From assembly GCA_033717875.1 (NCBI GenBank), contig JADDKJ010000035.1, positions 1 through 35,562 on the forward strand: a stretch of DNA of 35,562 bases, given 5' to 3'. Both the position numbers and the translations under genes were made by a program. Below, piece after piece: positions 1 to 7,583 of the stretch. Below the pieces are notes generated by a model, which saw only the letters and a program-made list of their open reading frames with translations, did no database searches and was not told the origin of the DNA. The DNA is from SBBG01 sp033717875. GTDB lineage: Bacteria > Pseudomonadota > Gammaproteobacteria > Ga0077554 > Ga007554. Every line of letters starts with the position of its first letter. Within the stretch, counting starts at the first letter, position 1.

Positions 1-275
1 AAACCCTTGCTCCGGCAGTACGCCGCCAGCCCCTCTTCATTCAGGCCGGCCGTCTCCAGCACCACCGCAAACTTGGCCGCTGAATCCCAGTCATCGGCCT
101 TACGCTTACCACCACCCGGCATCACTGACCCCGCTTCTCTGGCTACCTTGCGCCAATTGTACAACGTCGTCTCCGTGATGCCCGTCTCCCGCGACAGCTC
201 CGCCACCGATCGGCTCTCCGGCGGCATCATCCTCCTCAAAACAGACTGCTTCAGATCTTCCGAATACCTCGACAT
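1..275 (-). CDS. IS3-family transposase OrfA-like protein, partial (C-terminus off window)
   Basis: Ninety-one residues are visible before the window edge. They begin MSRYSEDLKQSVLRRMMPP and contain a helix-turn-helix at about residues 24-43 (VAELSRETGITETTLYNW), the DNA-binding region of IS3/IS911-type OrfA proteins. A second conserved block follows at about 65-88 (KFAVVLETAGLNEEGLAAYC), typical of transposases of this group. The ATG at 273-275 has a weak purine-rich GAGAG just upstream. Known of the family: OrfA binds the IS ends and is normally followed by OrfB with the DDE integrase domain. OrfB would lie to the left of the window. No frameshift is seen in the visible part. Confidence 0.75.
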   Translation of the reverse strand, partial: MSRYSEDLKQSVLRRMMPPESRSVAELSRETGITETTLYNWRKVAREAGSVMPGGGKRKADDWDSAAKFAVVLETAGLNEEGLAAYCRSKG

Positions 276-332
276 CTCTCGTCACTTTCCGCCCCACCGC
301 CTTCTCTCTTGGGGTTACAGAAAACAGTGACA
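1..332 (-). mobile_element. Right-hand end of a truncated IS3-like insertion sequence
   Basis: The segment holds the first part of a transposase gene on the minus strand and a short non-coding end. The outer boundary is inferred at about 332. From there on the plus strand reads in frame into a signal peptidase II remnant, and the minus strand begins with TGTCACTGTTTTCTGTAACC, which could be the terminal inverted repeat. The other end lies outside the window, so the inverted repeat and target duplication cannot be confirmed. Family assignment rests on the OrfA-like protein. Confidence 0.6.
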
Positions 333-527
333 ACTATTCTGACGCGGGGGGCCAGTAATCTATATGACCGAATCATAAATGAAGGGGCGGTCATCGATTT
401 CTTGAATATTGGTGTTGGGGTTATCAGAACCGGAATATTTAATGTGGCAGATATGGCTATCATGCTTGGTGGATTGCTAGTGTTGTTTGCCCACTTCTAC
501 ACCTCTAAAGAGCGGCAAAAAATCTAA
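333..527 (+). pseudogene. lspA: 3' fragment of a signal peptidase II (LspA-like) gene, truncated by the IS
   Basis: About 64 residues resemble the C-terminal third of lipoprotein signal peptidase II. They contain GASNLYDRI, then VIDFLNIG, then FNVADMAIMLGGLLVLF, a final membrane segment and a short basic tail. In LspA the two catalytic aspartates sit in the VVDF and NxADSAI motifs, and both are present here (VIDF and NVAD). The N-terminal three membrane helices are missing, because upstream DNA belongs to the insertion sequence, so the gene is dead in this form. Lipoprotein maturation is essential in most Gram-negatives, so another lspA is expected elsewhere. This copy looks like a divergent or accessory paralogue. 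The exact boundary is inferred. Confidence 0.65.
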
Positions 528-611
528 CCCATCGCTCAAAGGAACGTGCCAGAGCGAAAAGGGGCACTAGAATTTTGATCACCAGGAATTCGACGCAATC
601 TGAGCTTGACC

Positions 612-1229
612 ATGACAATGGACAGAAAGAAACACTGGGAAACAGTGTATGAACAAAAATCACCGAGCGAGGTGAGCTGGTATCAGCGTGATCCGGTATT
701 GTCGCTGGAGCTGATCCAGAACGCGGGTATAGCGCGAGATGCGGCGATCATCGATGTCGCTGGTGGTGCGTCGGTGCTTGTCGACCGGCTGTTGGCTATC
801 GGCTATCGAAACGTGTCAGTCCTTGATCTGTCGGTCAAGGCGTTGGCCTACGCTCAGGCCCGTTTGAGCGGGACGAGTCACCACGTCACCTGGATCGAAG
901 CGGACATCACCGCCTTTGCGCCGCCCGTCAGTTACGATCTATGGCACGACCGCGCGGTGTTTCATTTTCTCACCGATGCGGACGATCGCCGGAAATATGT
1001 TGAAGTGCTGAAGCAAAGCGTAAAATCCGGCGGGCACGTCATCATCGCCGCATTCGCCATCGGCGGGCCGACCCAGTGCAGTGGTCTGGACATCGTGCAA
1101 TATGACGCCGAAAAACTTTCGGATACGCTCGGCGCGCCATTCCGATTGGTGGAAGAGCGTGCCGAGCTGCACGTCACGCCGGCCGATAAAGAGCAGAAAT
1201 TCGTTTATTTCAGGTTTGTCAGAGAATAG
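612..1229 (+). CDS. Class I SAM-dependent methyltransferase, substrate unknown
   Basis: This 205-residue protein has the Rossmann-like methyltransferase core. Motif I is DVAGGAS at about 48-54, followed by an acidic residue at the end of beta-2 (VLDLS, Asp72) that should bind the SAM ribose. A later D-x-WHDRAVFHF segment and a GGHVIIAAF strand are typical of this family. The N-terminal WETVYEQKSPSEVSWYQ stretch occurs in many small cytoplasmic methyltransferases of unknown substrate. ATG at 612 is chosen; ATG at 618 and TTG at 606 are also in frame, and no strong ribosome-binding site separates them. It stands alone between the IS/lspA remnant and the convergent folE2, so context gives no substrate. 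Confidence 0.85.
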   Translation: MTMDRKKHWETVYEQKSPSEVSWYQRDPVLSLELIQNAGIARDAAIIDVAGGASVLVDRLLAIGYRNVSVLDLSVKALAYAQARLSGTSHHVTWIEADITAFAPPVSYDLWHDRAVFHFLTDADDRRKYVEVLKQSVKSGGHVIIAAFAIGGPTQCSGLDIVQYDAEKLSDTLGAPFRLVEERAELHVTPADKEQKFVYFRFVRE

Positions 1230-1311
1230 ATTCGGTCGAATTCCGCATTGACCAGCCGTGATTGCTCGTATTCATGCTCTGCTGCTCTGCCAGCGGAGAG
1301 TGGCAACGATG

Positions 1312-2133
1312 TTACGCGGTCGCTCCTGCGCCGTCTTTATCCCGCTCGATCATCGCATACGCCGAATGATTATGAATGGATTCGAAATTCTCCGATTCCA
1401 CCACATACGCGGTGATGCGCGCGTCGGCATTCAGGCGGGCGGCGACGTCGCGCACCATGTCTTCGACGAACTTTGGGTTTTCGTAGGCGTGTTCGGTGAC
1501 GTATTTCTCGTCGGGGCGCTTGAGGATGCCGAAAAGCTCGCAGGAGGCTTCTTTTTCGACGATGTCGATGATCTCCTCGATCCACACGAACCCTTTGGTG
1601 CGCGCGGTGATGGTGACGTGCGAGCGCTGGTTGTGGGCGCCGTATTGGGAGATTTCCTTGGAGCAGGGGCACAGGCTGGTGACGGGCACGACGACCTTGA
1701 TCGACGTGGTGGTCTTGCCGCCGCTGATTTCGCCAATCAGCGTGACGTTGTAATCCATCAGGCTTTTCACGCCCGATACCGGCGCGGATTTGGTGACGAA
1801 GTAGGGGAACGCCATTTCGATGTGGCCGGATTCGGCCTGCAATAGTGCCGTCATTTCGTGCAGCATGTCCTTGAAAGACGCGACGCTGATTTCGCGTTCC
1901 TGGTGGTGCAGGATCTCCACGAAACGCGACATGTGCGTGCCCTTGAAATTGTGCGGCAGGCGGACGTACATGTTGAAGGTGGCGATGGTGTGCTGCTCGC
2001 CGTCGCTGCGGTCCCGCACGCGCACCGGGTGGCGGATATCCTTGATGCCTACCTTGTCGATGGCGATGTGCCGTGTATCCGGGCTGCCCTGGACGTCGGC
2101 GATGCTGGCCAGGCCTTGTTTCACGGTGCTCAT
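1312..2133 (-). CDS. folE2: GTP cyclohydrolase FolE2 (type IB)
   Basis: This 273-residue enzyme converts GTP to 7,8-dihydroneopterin triphosphate, the entry compound for folate and for queuosine. It is the COG1469 type, unrelated in sequence to FolE. The conserved LCPCSKEISQYGAHNQRSH block spans about 154-172. Cys155 and His167 have the same 12-residue spacing as the catalytic Cys147 and His159 of the Neisseria gonorrhoeae enzyme (family knowledge). The start at 2133 is chosen because GAGGAG lies 8 nt upstream; an extension to 2163 would overlap queD. It lies 5 nt downstream of queD and its ribosome-binding site sits in the last queD codons, suggesting translational coupling. FolE2 enzymes are often used when zinc is scarce; no Zur site was identified here. 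Confidence 0.95.
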   Translation of the reverse strand: MSTVKQGLASIADVQGSPDTRHIAIDKVGIKDIRHPVRVRDRSDGEQHTIATFNMYVRLPHNFKGTHMSRFVEILHHQEREISVASFKDMLHEMTALLQAESGHIEMAFPYFVTKSAPVSGVKSLMDYNVTLIGEISGGKTTTSIKVVVPVTSLCPCSKEISQYGAHNQRSHVTITARTKGFVWIEEIIDIVEKEASCELFGILKRPDEKYVTEHAYENPKFVEDMVRDVAARLNADARITAYVVESENFESIHNHSAYAMIERDKDGAGATA

Positions 2134-2138
2134 GGCGG

Positions 2139-2519
2139 TTACTCCTCGCTGTAGCGCACGCAAGCGCGCTCGGTTTCCCAGATGGTGATCGCGCTTACCT
2201 TCAAAGAACCGGAATTCAGCTTTTTGGACAATGCCTGATAAAAATAGCTCGCGATGTTTTCGGCGGTCGGGTTGACTTCGTCGAACGGCGGGATGTCGTT
2301 CAGATATTGGTGGTCCAGCTGCTCGGCCACGTCACGCGCGGCCTGCCGGATGATCTTGAAGTCGACGCCCATGCCAATGCTGTCAAGCGCGGTGGCGCCT
2401 ACTTCGACCTCGAGCTTCCAGTTGTGACCATGCATGCGGCTGCACGCCCCCGGATAGTCCCGCAGGGTGTGAGCGGCGGCAAAATCAGTCACGATCTTCA
2501 GGGTGTAACGGGGTTTCAT
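2139..2519 (-). CDS. queD: 6-carboxy-5,6,7,8-tetrahydropterin synthase QueD
   Basis: This 126-residue protein of the PTPS/QueD family converts 7,8-dihydroneopterin triphosphate to 6-carboxytetrahydropterin, the second step toward preQ0 and queuosine. Zinc ligands are visible as His17 (AAAH) and the His30/His32 pair. The CxxxHGH motif (Cys26-Ser-Arg-Met-His30-Gly-His32), with its catalytic Cys, marks QueD rather than the mammalian PTPS pattern. LDHQYLND (His70) and WETE (Glu115) complete the active site. It lies 29 nt after dxs and 5 nt before folE2, all on the minus strand, so substrate producer (FolE2) and consumer are co-transcribed. The 29-nt gap upstream leaves no room for a preQ1 riboswitch. 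Confidence 0.94.
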   Translation of the reverse strand: MKPRYTLKIVTDFAAAHTLRDYPGACSRMHGHNWKLEVEVGATALDSIGMGVDFKIIRQAARDVAEQLDHQYLNDIPPFDEVNPTAENIASYFYQALSKKLNSGSLKVSAITIWETERACVRYSEE

Positions 2520-2548
2520 GGTAAAAGCTTGACTAATTTAGTAGGAAT

Positions 2549-4432
2549 TTAACCGGAACGGGCCAACTTTGCAAGGCCCGTCTGGAAATGGGAAGTCGCG
2601 GCACGGACAATCCCTTGCGCATCCAGGCCGCATTCGGCCAGCAATTGTTCCCGCGGCCCTTGTTCGATGAAGCGGTCGGGCAGGCCAAGATGGATGACGG
2701 GCATCTGGATGCCGTGCGCCGCCAGGCATTCGTTGACCGCGCTGCCCGCGCCGCCCATGGCGGCGTTTTCCTCGATGGTGATCAGCAATTCGTGTTTGGT
2801 GGCGAGGTCGATGACCATGTCTTCGTCCAGGGGTTTGACGAAGCGCATGTTGGCGACTGTCGCATCGAGTTGTTCCGCCGCCGCCAGGGAGGGCGCGACC
2901 ATGCTGCCGAAGGCAAGGATGGCGGTCTTGCGCCCCATCCTGCGCAGCTCGGCCTTGCCGAGGGGCAGGGCGGCCATCTTTTTCTGCGCCGCCGCGCCTG
3001 GCCCGGTACCGCGCGGGTAGCGCACCGCCGCCGGACCGCTATACTGGAATCCGGTGTAGAGCATCTGGCGGCATTCATTTTCGTCGGCGGGCGCCATCAC
3101 GACCAGGTTCGGGATGCAGCGCAGAAAGCTCAGGTCGAAGCTGCCCGCGTGAGTGGCGCCGTCGGCGCCGACCAGACCGCCGCGGTCGATGGCGAACAGC
3201 ACCGGCAGGTTCTGGATGGCGACATCGTGGATCAGTTGATCGTAGGCGCGCTGCAAAAAAGTCGAGTAGATCGCCACCACCGGCTTGAGTCCTTCGCACG
3301 CAAGGCCAGCGGCGAGCGTGACGCTGTGCTGTTCGGCGATACCGACATCGTAATAGCGCTGCGGGTATTGTCTGGCGAATTCCACCATCCCCGAACCCTC
3401 GCTCATCGCCGGGGTGATGCTGACCAGGCGTGGGTCGGCCGCCGCCATGTCGCACAGCCATTCGCCGAAGATCTGGGTATAGCTCGGGCCGCCCGCGGGG
3501 GCGGCGGTCATCTTGCCCGTGGCCGGGTCGAACGGCGTCACGCCGTGATAGGTGCAGGGGTTGTCTTCCGCCGGGGCGTAACCCTTGCCTTTCTTGGTGA
3601 CGACATGCAGGAATTGCGGCCCCTTGAGCGAGCGCAGATTGGCCAGGGTCTTGACCAGCGCCGGCAGGTCGTGGCCGTCGATGGGGCCGATGTAGTTGAA
3701 CCCCATTTCCTCGAACAACGTGCCCGGCACGATCATGCCCTTGACATGCTCCTCGGCGCGGCGCGCCAACTCCCATACCGGTGGCGGCATCGCCCCCAGC
3801 ACCTTCTTGCTCCCCTCGCGTACCGTGGAGTAGAGCTTGCCGGACAGGATGCGCGCCAGATGTTGTGACAATCCGCCGACATTGGGCGAGATCGACATGT
3901 CGTTGTCGTTGAGGATCACCAGCAAGTCGGGTTCCAGATCCCCGGCATGATTCAGCGCCTCGAAAGCCATGCCCGCCGTCATTGCCCCGTCGCCGATGAT
4001 CGCCACCACCTTGCGGTCGATGCCCTGGCTGTGCGCCGCCAGTGCCATGCCCAGCGCCGCGCTGATCGACGTGCTGGAGTGGCCGACACCGAAGGTATCG
4101 TAAGGGCTTTCGCCGCGCAGGGGAAAGCCCGACAGTCCATCCTTTTTGCGCAGTGTCGCCATGCGCTCGCGGCGGCCGGTGAGAATCTTGTGCGGATACG
4201 TCTGATGCCCCACGTCCCATACCAGCCGGTCCTCCGGCGTGTTGTAGACATAGTGCAGCGCGATGGTCAGCTCCACCGTTCCCAGTCCCGCCGCCAGATG
4301 CCCGCCAGTGCGGCTTACCGCCTGGATCAAAAAGTCGCGCAATTCCTGGGCCAGGGGAACGAGCTGCGCCTCGGGGAGCCTGCGCAGGTCCTCCGGGGTG
4401 TCGATCGTCTCCAGCAGGGGGTGGGTGGACAT
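2549..4432 (-). CDS. dxs: 1-deoxy-D-xylulose-5-phosphate synthase
   Basis: This 627-residue enzyme joins pyruvate and glyceraldehyde 3-phosphate using thiamine diphosphate to make DXP, the first step of the MEP isoprenoid pathway and a precursor of thiamine and pyridoxal. The transketolase-like order is complete: His45 in RTGGHLAAGLG, DVGHQTYPHK around 73-82, the ThDP motif from GDG (147-149) to NDN (175-177), the YDVGIAEQHSV block with the catalytic Glu, and a C-terminal transketolase domain. Length is normal (E. coli 620). ATG at 4432 is chosen by homology; the leader AUACCCUAAAA gives no clear Shine-Dalgarno. It heads the dxs-queD-folE2 operon. Confidence 0.97.
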   Translation of the reverse strand: MSTHPLLETIDTPEDLRRLPEAQLVPLAQELRDFLIQAVSRTGGHLAAGLGTVELTIALHYVYNTPEDRLVWDVGHQTYPHKILTGRRERMATLRKKDGLSGFPLRGESPYDTFGVGHSSTSISAALGMALAAHSQGIDRKVVAIIGDGAMTAGMAFEALNHAGDLEPDLLVILNDNDMSISPNVGGLSQHLARILSGKLYSTVREGSKKVLGAMPPPVWELARRAEEHVKGMIVPGTLFEEMGFNYIGPIDGHDLPALVKTLANLRSLKGPQFLHVVTKKGKGYAPAEDNPCTYHGVTPFDPATGKMTAAPAGGPSYTQIFGEWLCDMAAADPRLVSITPAMSEGSGMVEFARQYPQRYYDVGIAEQHSVTLAAGLACEGLKPVVAIYSTFLQRAYDQLIHDVAIQNLPVLFAIDRGGLVGADGATHAGSFDLSFLRCIPNLVVMAPADENECRQMLYTGFQYSGPAAVRYPRGTGPGAAAQKKMAALPLGKAELRRMGRKTAILAFGSMVAPSLAAAEQLDATVANMRFVKPLDEDMVIDLATKHELLITIEENAAMGGAGSAVNECLAAHGIQMPVIHLGLPDRFIEQGPREQLLAECGLDAQGIVRAATSHFQTGLAKLARSG

Positions 4433-4464
4433 TTTTAGGGTATAGCCGAATGAGTAAACGACAC

Positions 4465-4493
4465 ATTATCCTAGCCCGGGCGCGGGGTTGCAA
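4465..4493 (-). promoter_or_regulatory. Candidate sigma70 promoter for dxs-queD-folE2
   Basis: On the minus strand TTGCAA (plus 4488-4493) and GATAAT (plus 4465-4470) are separated by 17 nt. The -10 box matches consensus at 5 of 6 positions and the -35 box at 4 of 6. Transcription would start about 25 nt before the dxs ATG, so the leader is too short for a thiamine riboswitch. Confidence 0.5.
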
Positions 4494-4635
4494 GTCATTC
4501 CGATGCGGTGATCGCGGATCGCCACTGCGCGGGGTCTTGAAAGTTTCGGGCGGAATGGTGAATATTATCGGTTGTGCCCCAGCTTGGGGGATAAAACAGT
4601 AATCACGAACAAAGGTAAGTGTTGTAGAGAAGAAT

Positions 4636-5283
4636 ATGACGGAAAAAAGCCGCGAAGTAATGCTTGGCGCTCAGGGAGGGCAAGGATCAAGCCACGGCCG
4701 GTCGCGCAAATCCAGGCGCAGCGAGTCCGGCAGGCGGCGCATAAGTCAGCGCCTGATTCTGGCGATCGCGCTGGGTGTGGCGTTGCTGGCGCTCGTCGTC
4801 GAGAGCGTGCTCACCGGCACCCGTATTACGAACTTGAGCAGGGAAAACAACATCTTGCGCGGCGAGCTCGTCGAGGTCAAGAGCCAGCTCGCCAAGGCGC
4901 TGCCCGAACTGAAACAGACCCAGCGCGAGCTGGAAGACATGATTAAAGACCGGATGCCCCATCTTCGCCCCATCGAGCCCGACAAGGTTGTCAATATCAA
5001 CGACGGCTACGTGAAAAACATCCTGTTTTCGGTGCTGAAGACCAATTCCAACAAGAAATACGAATACAAGCTGGTGATGGAAAACAAGACCGGTCTTTCG
5101 TTGCATCCGCAGGTGCAGATATTTGTCTTCGATAATCACGGGGTGCAGATCGGCATGGCGGAAATCAACGAGCGCCTGGAGCTGCTGCCGGGCGAAAGCC
5201 GGTCGCAATCGGCCGCCATCAGATTCTTCATCGACGCGGAGCCGCATTTTTTCTTGACGCGGGCGAGCAATCGGTCGGGGTAA
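4636..5283 (+). CDS. Uncharacterised single-pass membrane protein with coiled coil and C-terminal beta domain
   Basis: I do not recognise a named family. The 215 residues show a basic Ser/Arg/Gly-rich cytoplasmic N-terminus (about 1-38), one membrane helix (about 39-57), a probable coiled coil (about 64-105) and a C-terminal domain of about 95 residues. That domain has alternating hydrophobic strands and a late LLPGESRSQSAAIRF segment. The pattern N-K-T-G...P-Q-V-Q-I-F-V-F-D...G resembles Ig-like FxLYD/DUF3426-type periplasmic domains, but this is only a resemblance. ATG at 4636 is preceded by AGAGAAGA. It is transcribed away from dxs and converges on the kelch gene, 19 nt away, so it appears to be a single-gene unit. 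Role unknown, possibly an envelope assembly or scaffold factor. Confidence 0.75.
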   Translation: MTEKSREVMLGAQGGQGSSHGRSRKSRRSESGRRRISQRLILAIALGVALLALVVESVLTGTRITNLSRENNILRGELVEVKSQLAKALPELKQTQRELEDMIKDRMPHLRPIEPDKVVNINDGYVKNILFSVLKTNSNKKYEYKLVMENKTGLSLHPQVQIFVFDNHGVQIGMAEINERLELLPGESRSQSAAIRFFIDAEPHFFLTRASNRSG

Positions 5284-5302
5284 CGTGTCTGCGCAGGTAC
5301 CC

Positions 5303-6385
5303 TTATTTTGGCTGTCCCAGCCGCCCGCCCTCACTCTGAAGCGCCATCTCCACCGTGTTCAGCGCCCCGCTGTCCATGCCGCCCAGCACATAAACCGCAT
5401 TGCCATGCGTCGCGACGGCGGCGGCGCTTCTGGCGGTGCCGAGCTTGGCGGTGTATGACCATTTTCCGGCATGCCCTTCGGTATCGACCGGGGCATATTC
5501 CACGCTGTCCAGCCGGTATTGCCCGTCATGGCCCCCGGACATGTAAAGATAGCCGTTCATGGCGAAGGCGCTGGCGATAAAACGCGGCGTTTGCAGCGAT
5601 GAACGCTCGATTTGCCAGGGGGTGAGCGCCGCACCAGGTCCGATCGAGGCCATTTCCACGTCGCCATAGCTCATTTTGTCGGGGCTTCTGACGTGTCCGC
5701 CGAGCAGGTAGATCTTGCCGTCGAGAATGGCGGCGGAATGGATGTAGCGGTCGATCGCCGATGCTTCTTTTTCCAATTGCCAGTCGCCAAGCGTGCCATC
5801 CGGTCTGACATCGACCCGTTCCACGGATTTCAGAAAGATGCCGTTGTAGCCGCCGATGGCGTAGATATGATTCCGGTGTTTCACCACCTTCAGCCCCCGG
5901 CGCGGCGTGGTCAGGTAATTGGCGAGTTCCCACGCGCCCAAGCTGCCGTCGGGATTTATTCTGGCCCGTTCCACCGAGGCGATCGGCTGATTATCGTCAC
6001 CGCGTGGTCCCGTCGCGCCGCCGATGGCATAGAGATAGCCATCGCTGGCAACGGTGGCAAGATAGAAACGCCCCTCGTTCAGGCTTGAGGTGATCCGCCA
6101 CGGCCCCAGCGTGCCGTCGCGATTGATGCGGGCATATTCGGTTTGCCGAACATAGCCGTCATTGTCATCGATGCCGCCCACCACATACAGATAATCGCCC
6201 GCCACAGCCGCCGCCAGCGCGCGGCGGGGAAGGTGAAAGCTATTGGCGGGTTTCCAGGCGTTGATCCAGCCCGGCTCGTGTTTCACCGGCGTTTTGGCGA
6301 ATGCCAAAAAAGCGATCGTCCCGATGAGCAAGACACCCATGGCCGGCAGCAGATACGTTGTGGGTTTGATGGATTTGTCAGGCAT
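5303..6385 (-). CDS. Membrane-anchored kelch-repeat beta-propeller protein
   Basis: The 360-residue protein has an N-terminal membrane anchor (about 10-30, LLPAMGVLLIGTIAFLAFA) followed by six kelch-like repeats. Each repeat carries the hallmark hydrophobic strand plus Gly-Gly: YLYVVGG, YLYAIGG, HIYAIGG, KIYLLGG, YLYMSGG and AVYVLGG. Several blades also carry a DGTLGPW-type loop, so a six-bladed propeller in the periplasm is likely. No catalytic domain is attached, so binding of protein or glycan is the usual guess for this fold; no ligand can be assigned. ATG at 6385 is chosen because the membrane segment follows directly. The frame stays open to 6541, but those extra 52 residues are basic and low in homology signal. 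It converges on the uncharacterised membrane protein gene. Confidence 0.8.
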   Translation of the reverse strand: MPDKSIKPTTYLLPAMGVLLIGTIAFLAFAKTPVKHEPGWINAWKPANSFHLPRRALAAAVAGDYLYVVGGIDDNDGYVRQTEYARINRDGTLGPWRITSSLNEGRFYLATVASDGYLYAIGGATGPRGDDNQPIASVERARINPDGSLGAWELANYLTTPRRGLKVVKHRNHIYAIGGYNGIFLKSVERVDVRPDGTLGDWQLEKEASAIDRYIHSAAILDGKIYLLGGHVRSPDKMSYGDVEMASIGPGAALTPWQIERSSLQTPRFIASAFAMNGYLYMSGGHDGQYRLDSVEYAPVDTEGHAGKWSYTAKLGTARSAAAVATHGNAVYVLGGMDSGALNTVEMALQSEGGRLGQPK

Positions 6386-6656
6386 CGAAGGTTTTCTATC
6401 CGGTGCCGGGCGTTCTGAAAAAGTTTTACCCGGGGTGCGATCGGAGTATACTGCATCGATGCGATTTTCCCGAAATACCCACGAACACCGTTTTATCAAA
6501 CATCTGCTGTGGCGACTGCCTCTATCCGTCCGCCGCGGCACGTCTACTTCTGTCTAACGTTTACCCAGCATAGCAGAAACAACAACGGCCGCGGATCTTG
6601 CCGCGGTCTTCTCTGTTTACGCCATGCAAGGTCCGTCGCCATCATCGGGATCTTGT

Positions 6657-7577
6657 ATGACACATTCAGCATCGCCTTCGCTCGATAGCCGTCACGCCAT
6701 GATCGGTGCGGCCTATGCCTTCCTCGCCGCCGTGGGTTTTTCCGGCAAGGCGGTGCTGGTCAAAGTGGCCTATCGCCACGGCGTGGACGCGGTCACGCTG
6801 CTGGCGCTGCGTATGTTGTTTTCCCTGCCGTTCTTTGTTGCGATGGCGATCTGGTCGGCGCGTAGCAGCGGCACGGTCACGCTGACGGGGCGTGACTGGA
6901 GGACGCTGGTGTTTCTCGGCCTGCTCGGTTATTACCTGTCCAGCCTGCTCGATTTCTGGGGCTTGGCTTACATCACCGCCTCGCTGGAGCGCCTGATCCT
7001 GTTTTTATGCCCGACCATGGTGGTGATCCTGTCCGCCCTGTTTCTGGGCCGTCGGATCACCAGCGGCATGGTCATCGCCTTGTTGCTCAGCTATGCCGGC
7101 ATCACCCTGGTGTTCGCCGCCGATGTGGCGCTTGATCAGAGGGATATCGTCCTTGGCGCCAGCCTGGTGTTTGCCAGCACCCTGACCTATGCCGTCTACC
7201 TGATCGGTAGCGGGCAAATCATCGCGCGGGTCGGGCCGGCGCGCTTCACCGGCTATGCCTTGACGGTATCTTGTCTCGCCGTCGTATTGCACTTCATGGC
7301 GGCGAACACCCCGGCGGCGTTATTCCAGCCATTGCCGGTCTACGCAATCGCTTTGGCGATGGCGATTTTTTCGACCGTTTTGCCGGCACTGCTGCTTGCC
7401 GAGGGCGTGCGCCGCATCGGCGCGGACAGAACATCCCTGATCGGTTCGATCGGCCCGGTAGCGACCCTCTTGCTCGCCGGGCTGTTTCTGGGTGAATCAC
7501 TGTCACTTGCGCAGATGATGGGTGCCGCGCTGGTGTTGGCGGGGGTGTTGTTTGTCAGTCTGAAAAAGGGAGCATGA
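6657..7577 (+). CDS. EamA-family (DMT superfamily) transporter
   Basis: This roughly 306-residue, very hydrophobic protein has about ten membrane helices and two repeated EamA units: the first from about residue 15 (MIGAAYAFLAAVGFSGKAVL), the second from about 160 (LGASLVFASTLTYAVYLIGSG). Typical features are the P-T-M-V-V-I-L-S-A-L-F-L-G-R-R end of the first half and LAGLFLGESLSLAQMMGAALVLAG at the end of the second. The family exports or imports small metabolites such as amino acids; substrate cannot be read from sequence. ATG 6657 has CGGGA about 7 nt upstream; ATG 6624 is an alternative giving 317 residues. It converges on pbpC with only 6 bases between stop codons and no terminator there. 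Confidence 0.88.
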   Translation: MTHSASPSLDSRHAMIGAAYAFLAAVGFSGKAVLVKVAYRHGVDAVTLLALRMLFSLPFFVAMAIWSARSSGTVTLTGRDWRTLVFLGLLGYYLSSLLDFWGLAYITASLERLILFLCPTMVVILSALFLGRRITSGMVIALLLSYAGITLVFAADVALDQRDIVLGASLVFASTLTYAVYLIGSGQIIARVGPARFTGYALTVSCLAVVLHFMAANTPAALFQPLPVYAIALAMAIFSTVLPALLLAEGVRRIGADRTSLIGSIGPVATLLLAGLFLGESLSLAQMMGAALVLAGVLFVSLKKGA

Positions 7578-7583
7578 TCGGAA

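Noticed and set aside
1258..1845. A 195-codon plus-strand frame opposite folE2.
   Set aside because: It is antisense to conserved FolE2 motifs and has a composition typical of a shadow frame.
2520..2548. A preQ1 riboswitch before queD.
   Set aside because: Only 29 nt separate dxs and queD, too short for the aptamer and platform together.
2588..3868. A 426-codon open frame on the plus strand opposite dxs.
   Set aside because: It is a mirror of the GC-rich dxs codons; the dxs frame has all catalytic motifs.
4433..4464. A thiamine (TPP) riboswitch before dxs.
   Set aside because: The inferred leader is about 25 nt, far shorter than any TPP aptamer.
3075..4493. A 472-codon minus-strand frame within dxs in another phase.
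   Set aside because: It is low-complexity Gly/Arg-rich and overlaps the true dxs frame throughout.
6589..6606. CCGCGG repeated around ATCTTG, a possible hairpin before the EamA gene.
   Set aside because: Each arm is itself a palindrome, the stem is 6 bp and no U-run follows; chance cannot be excluded.
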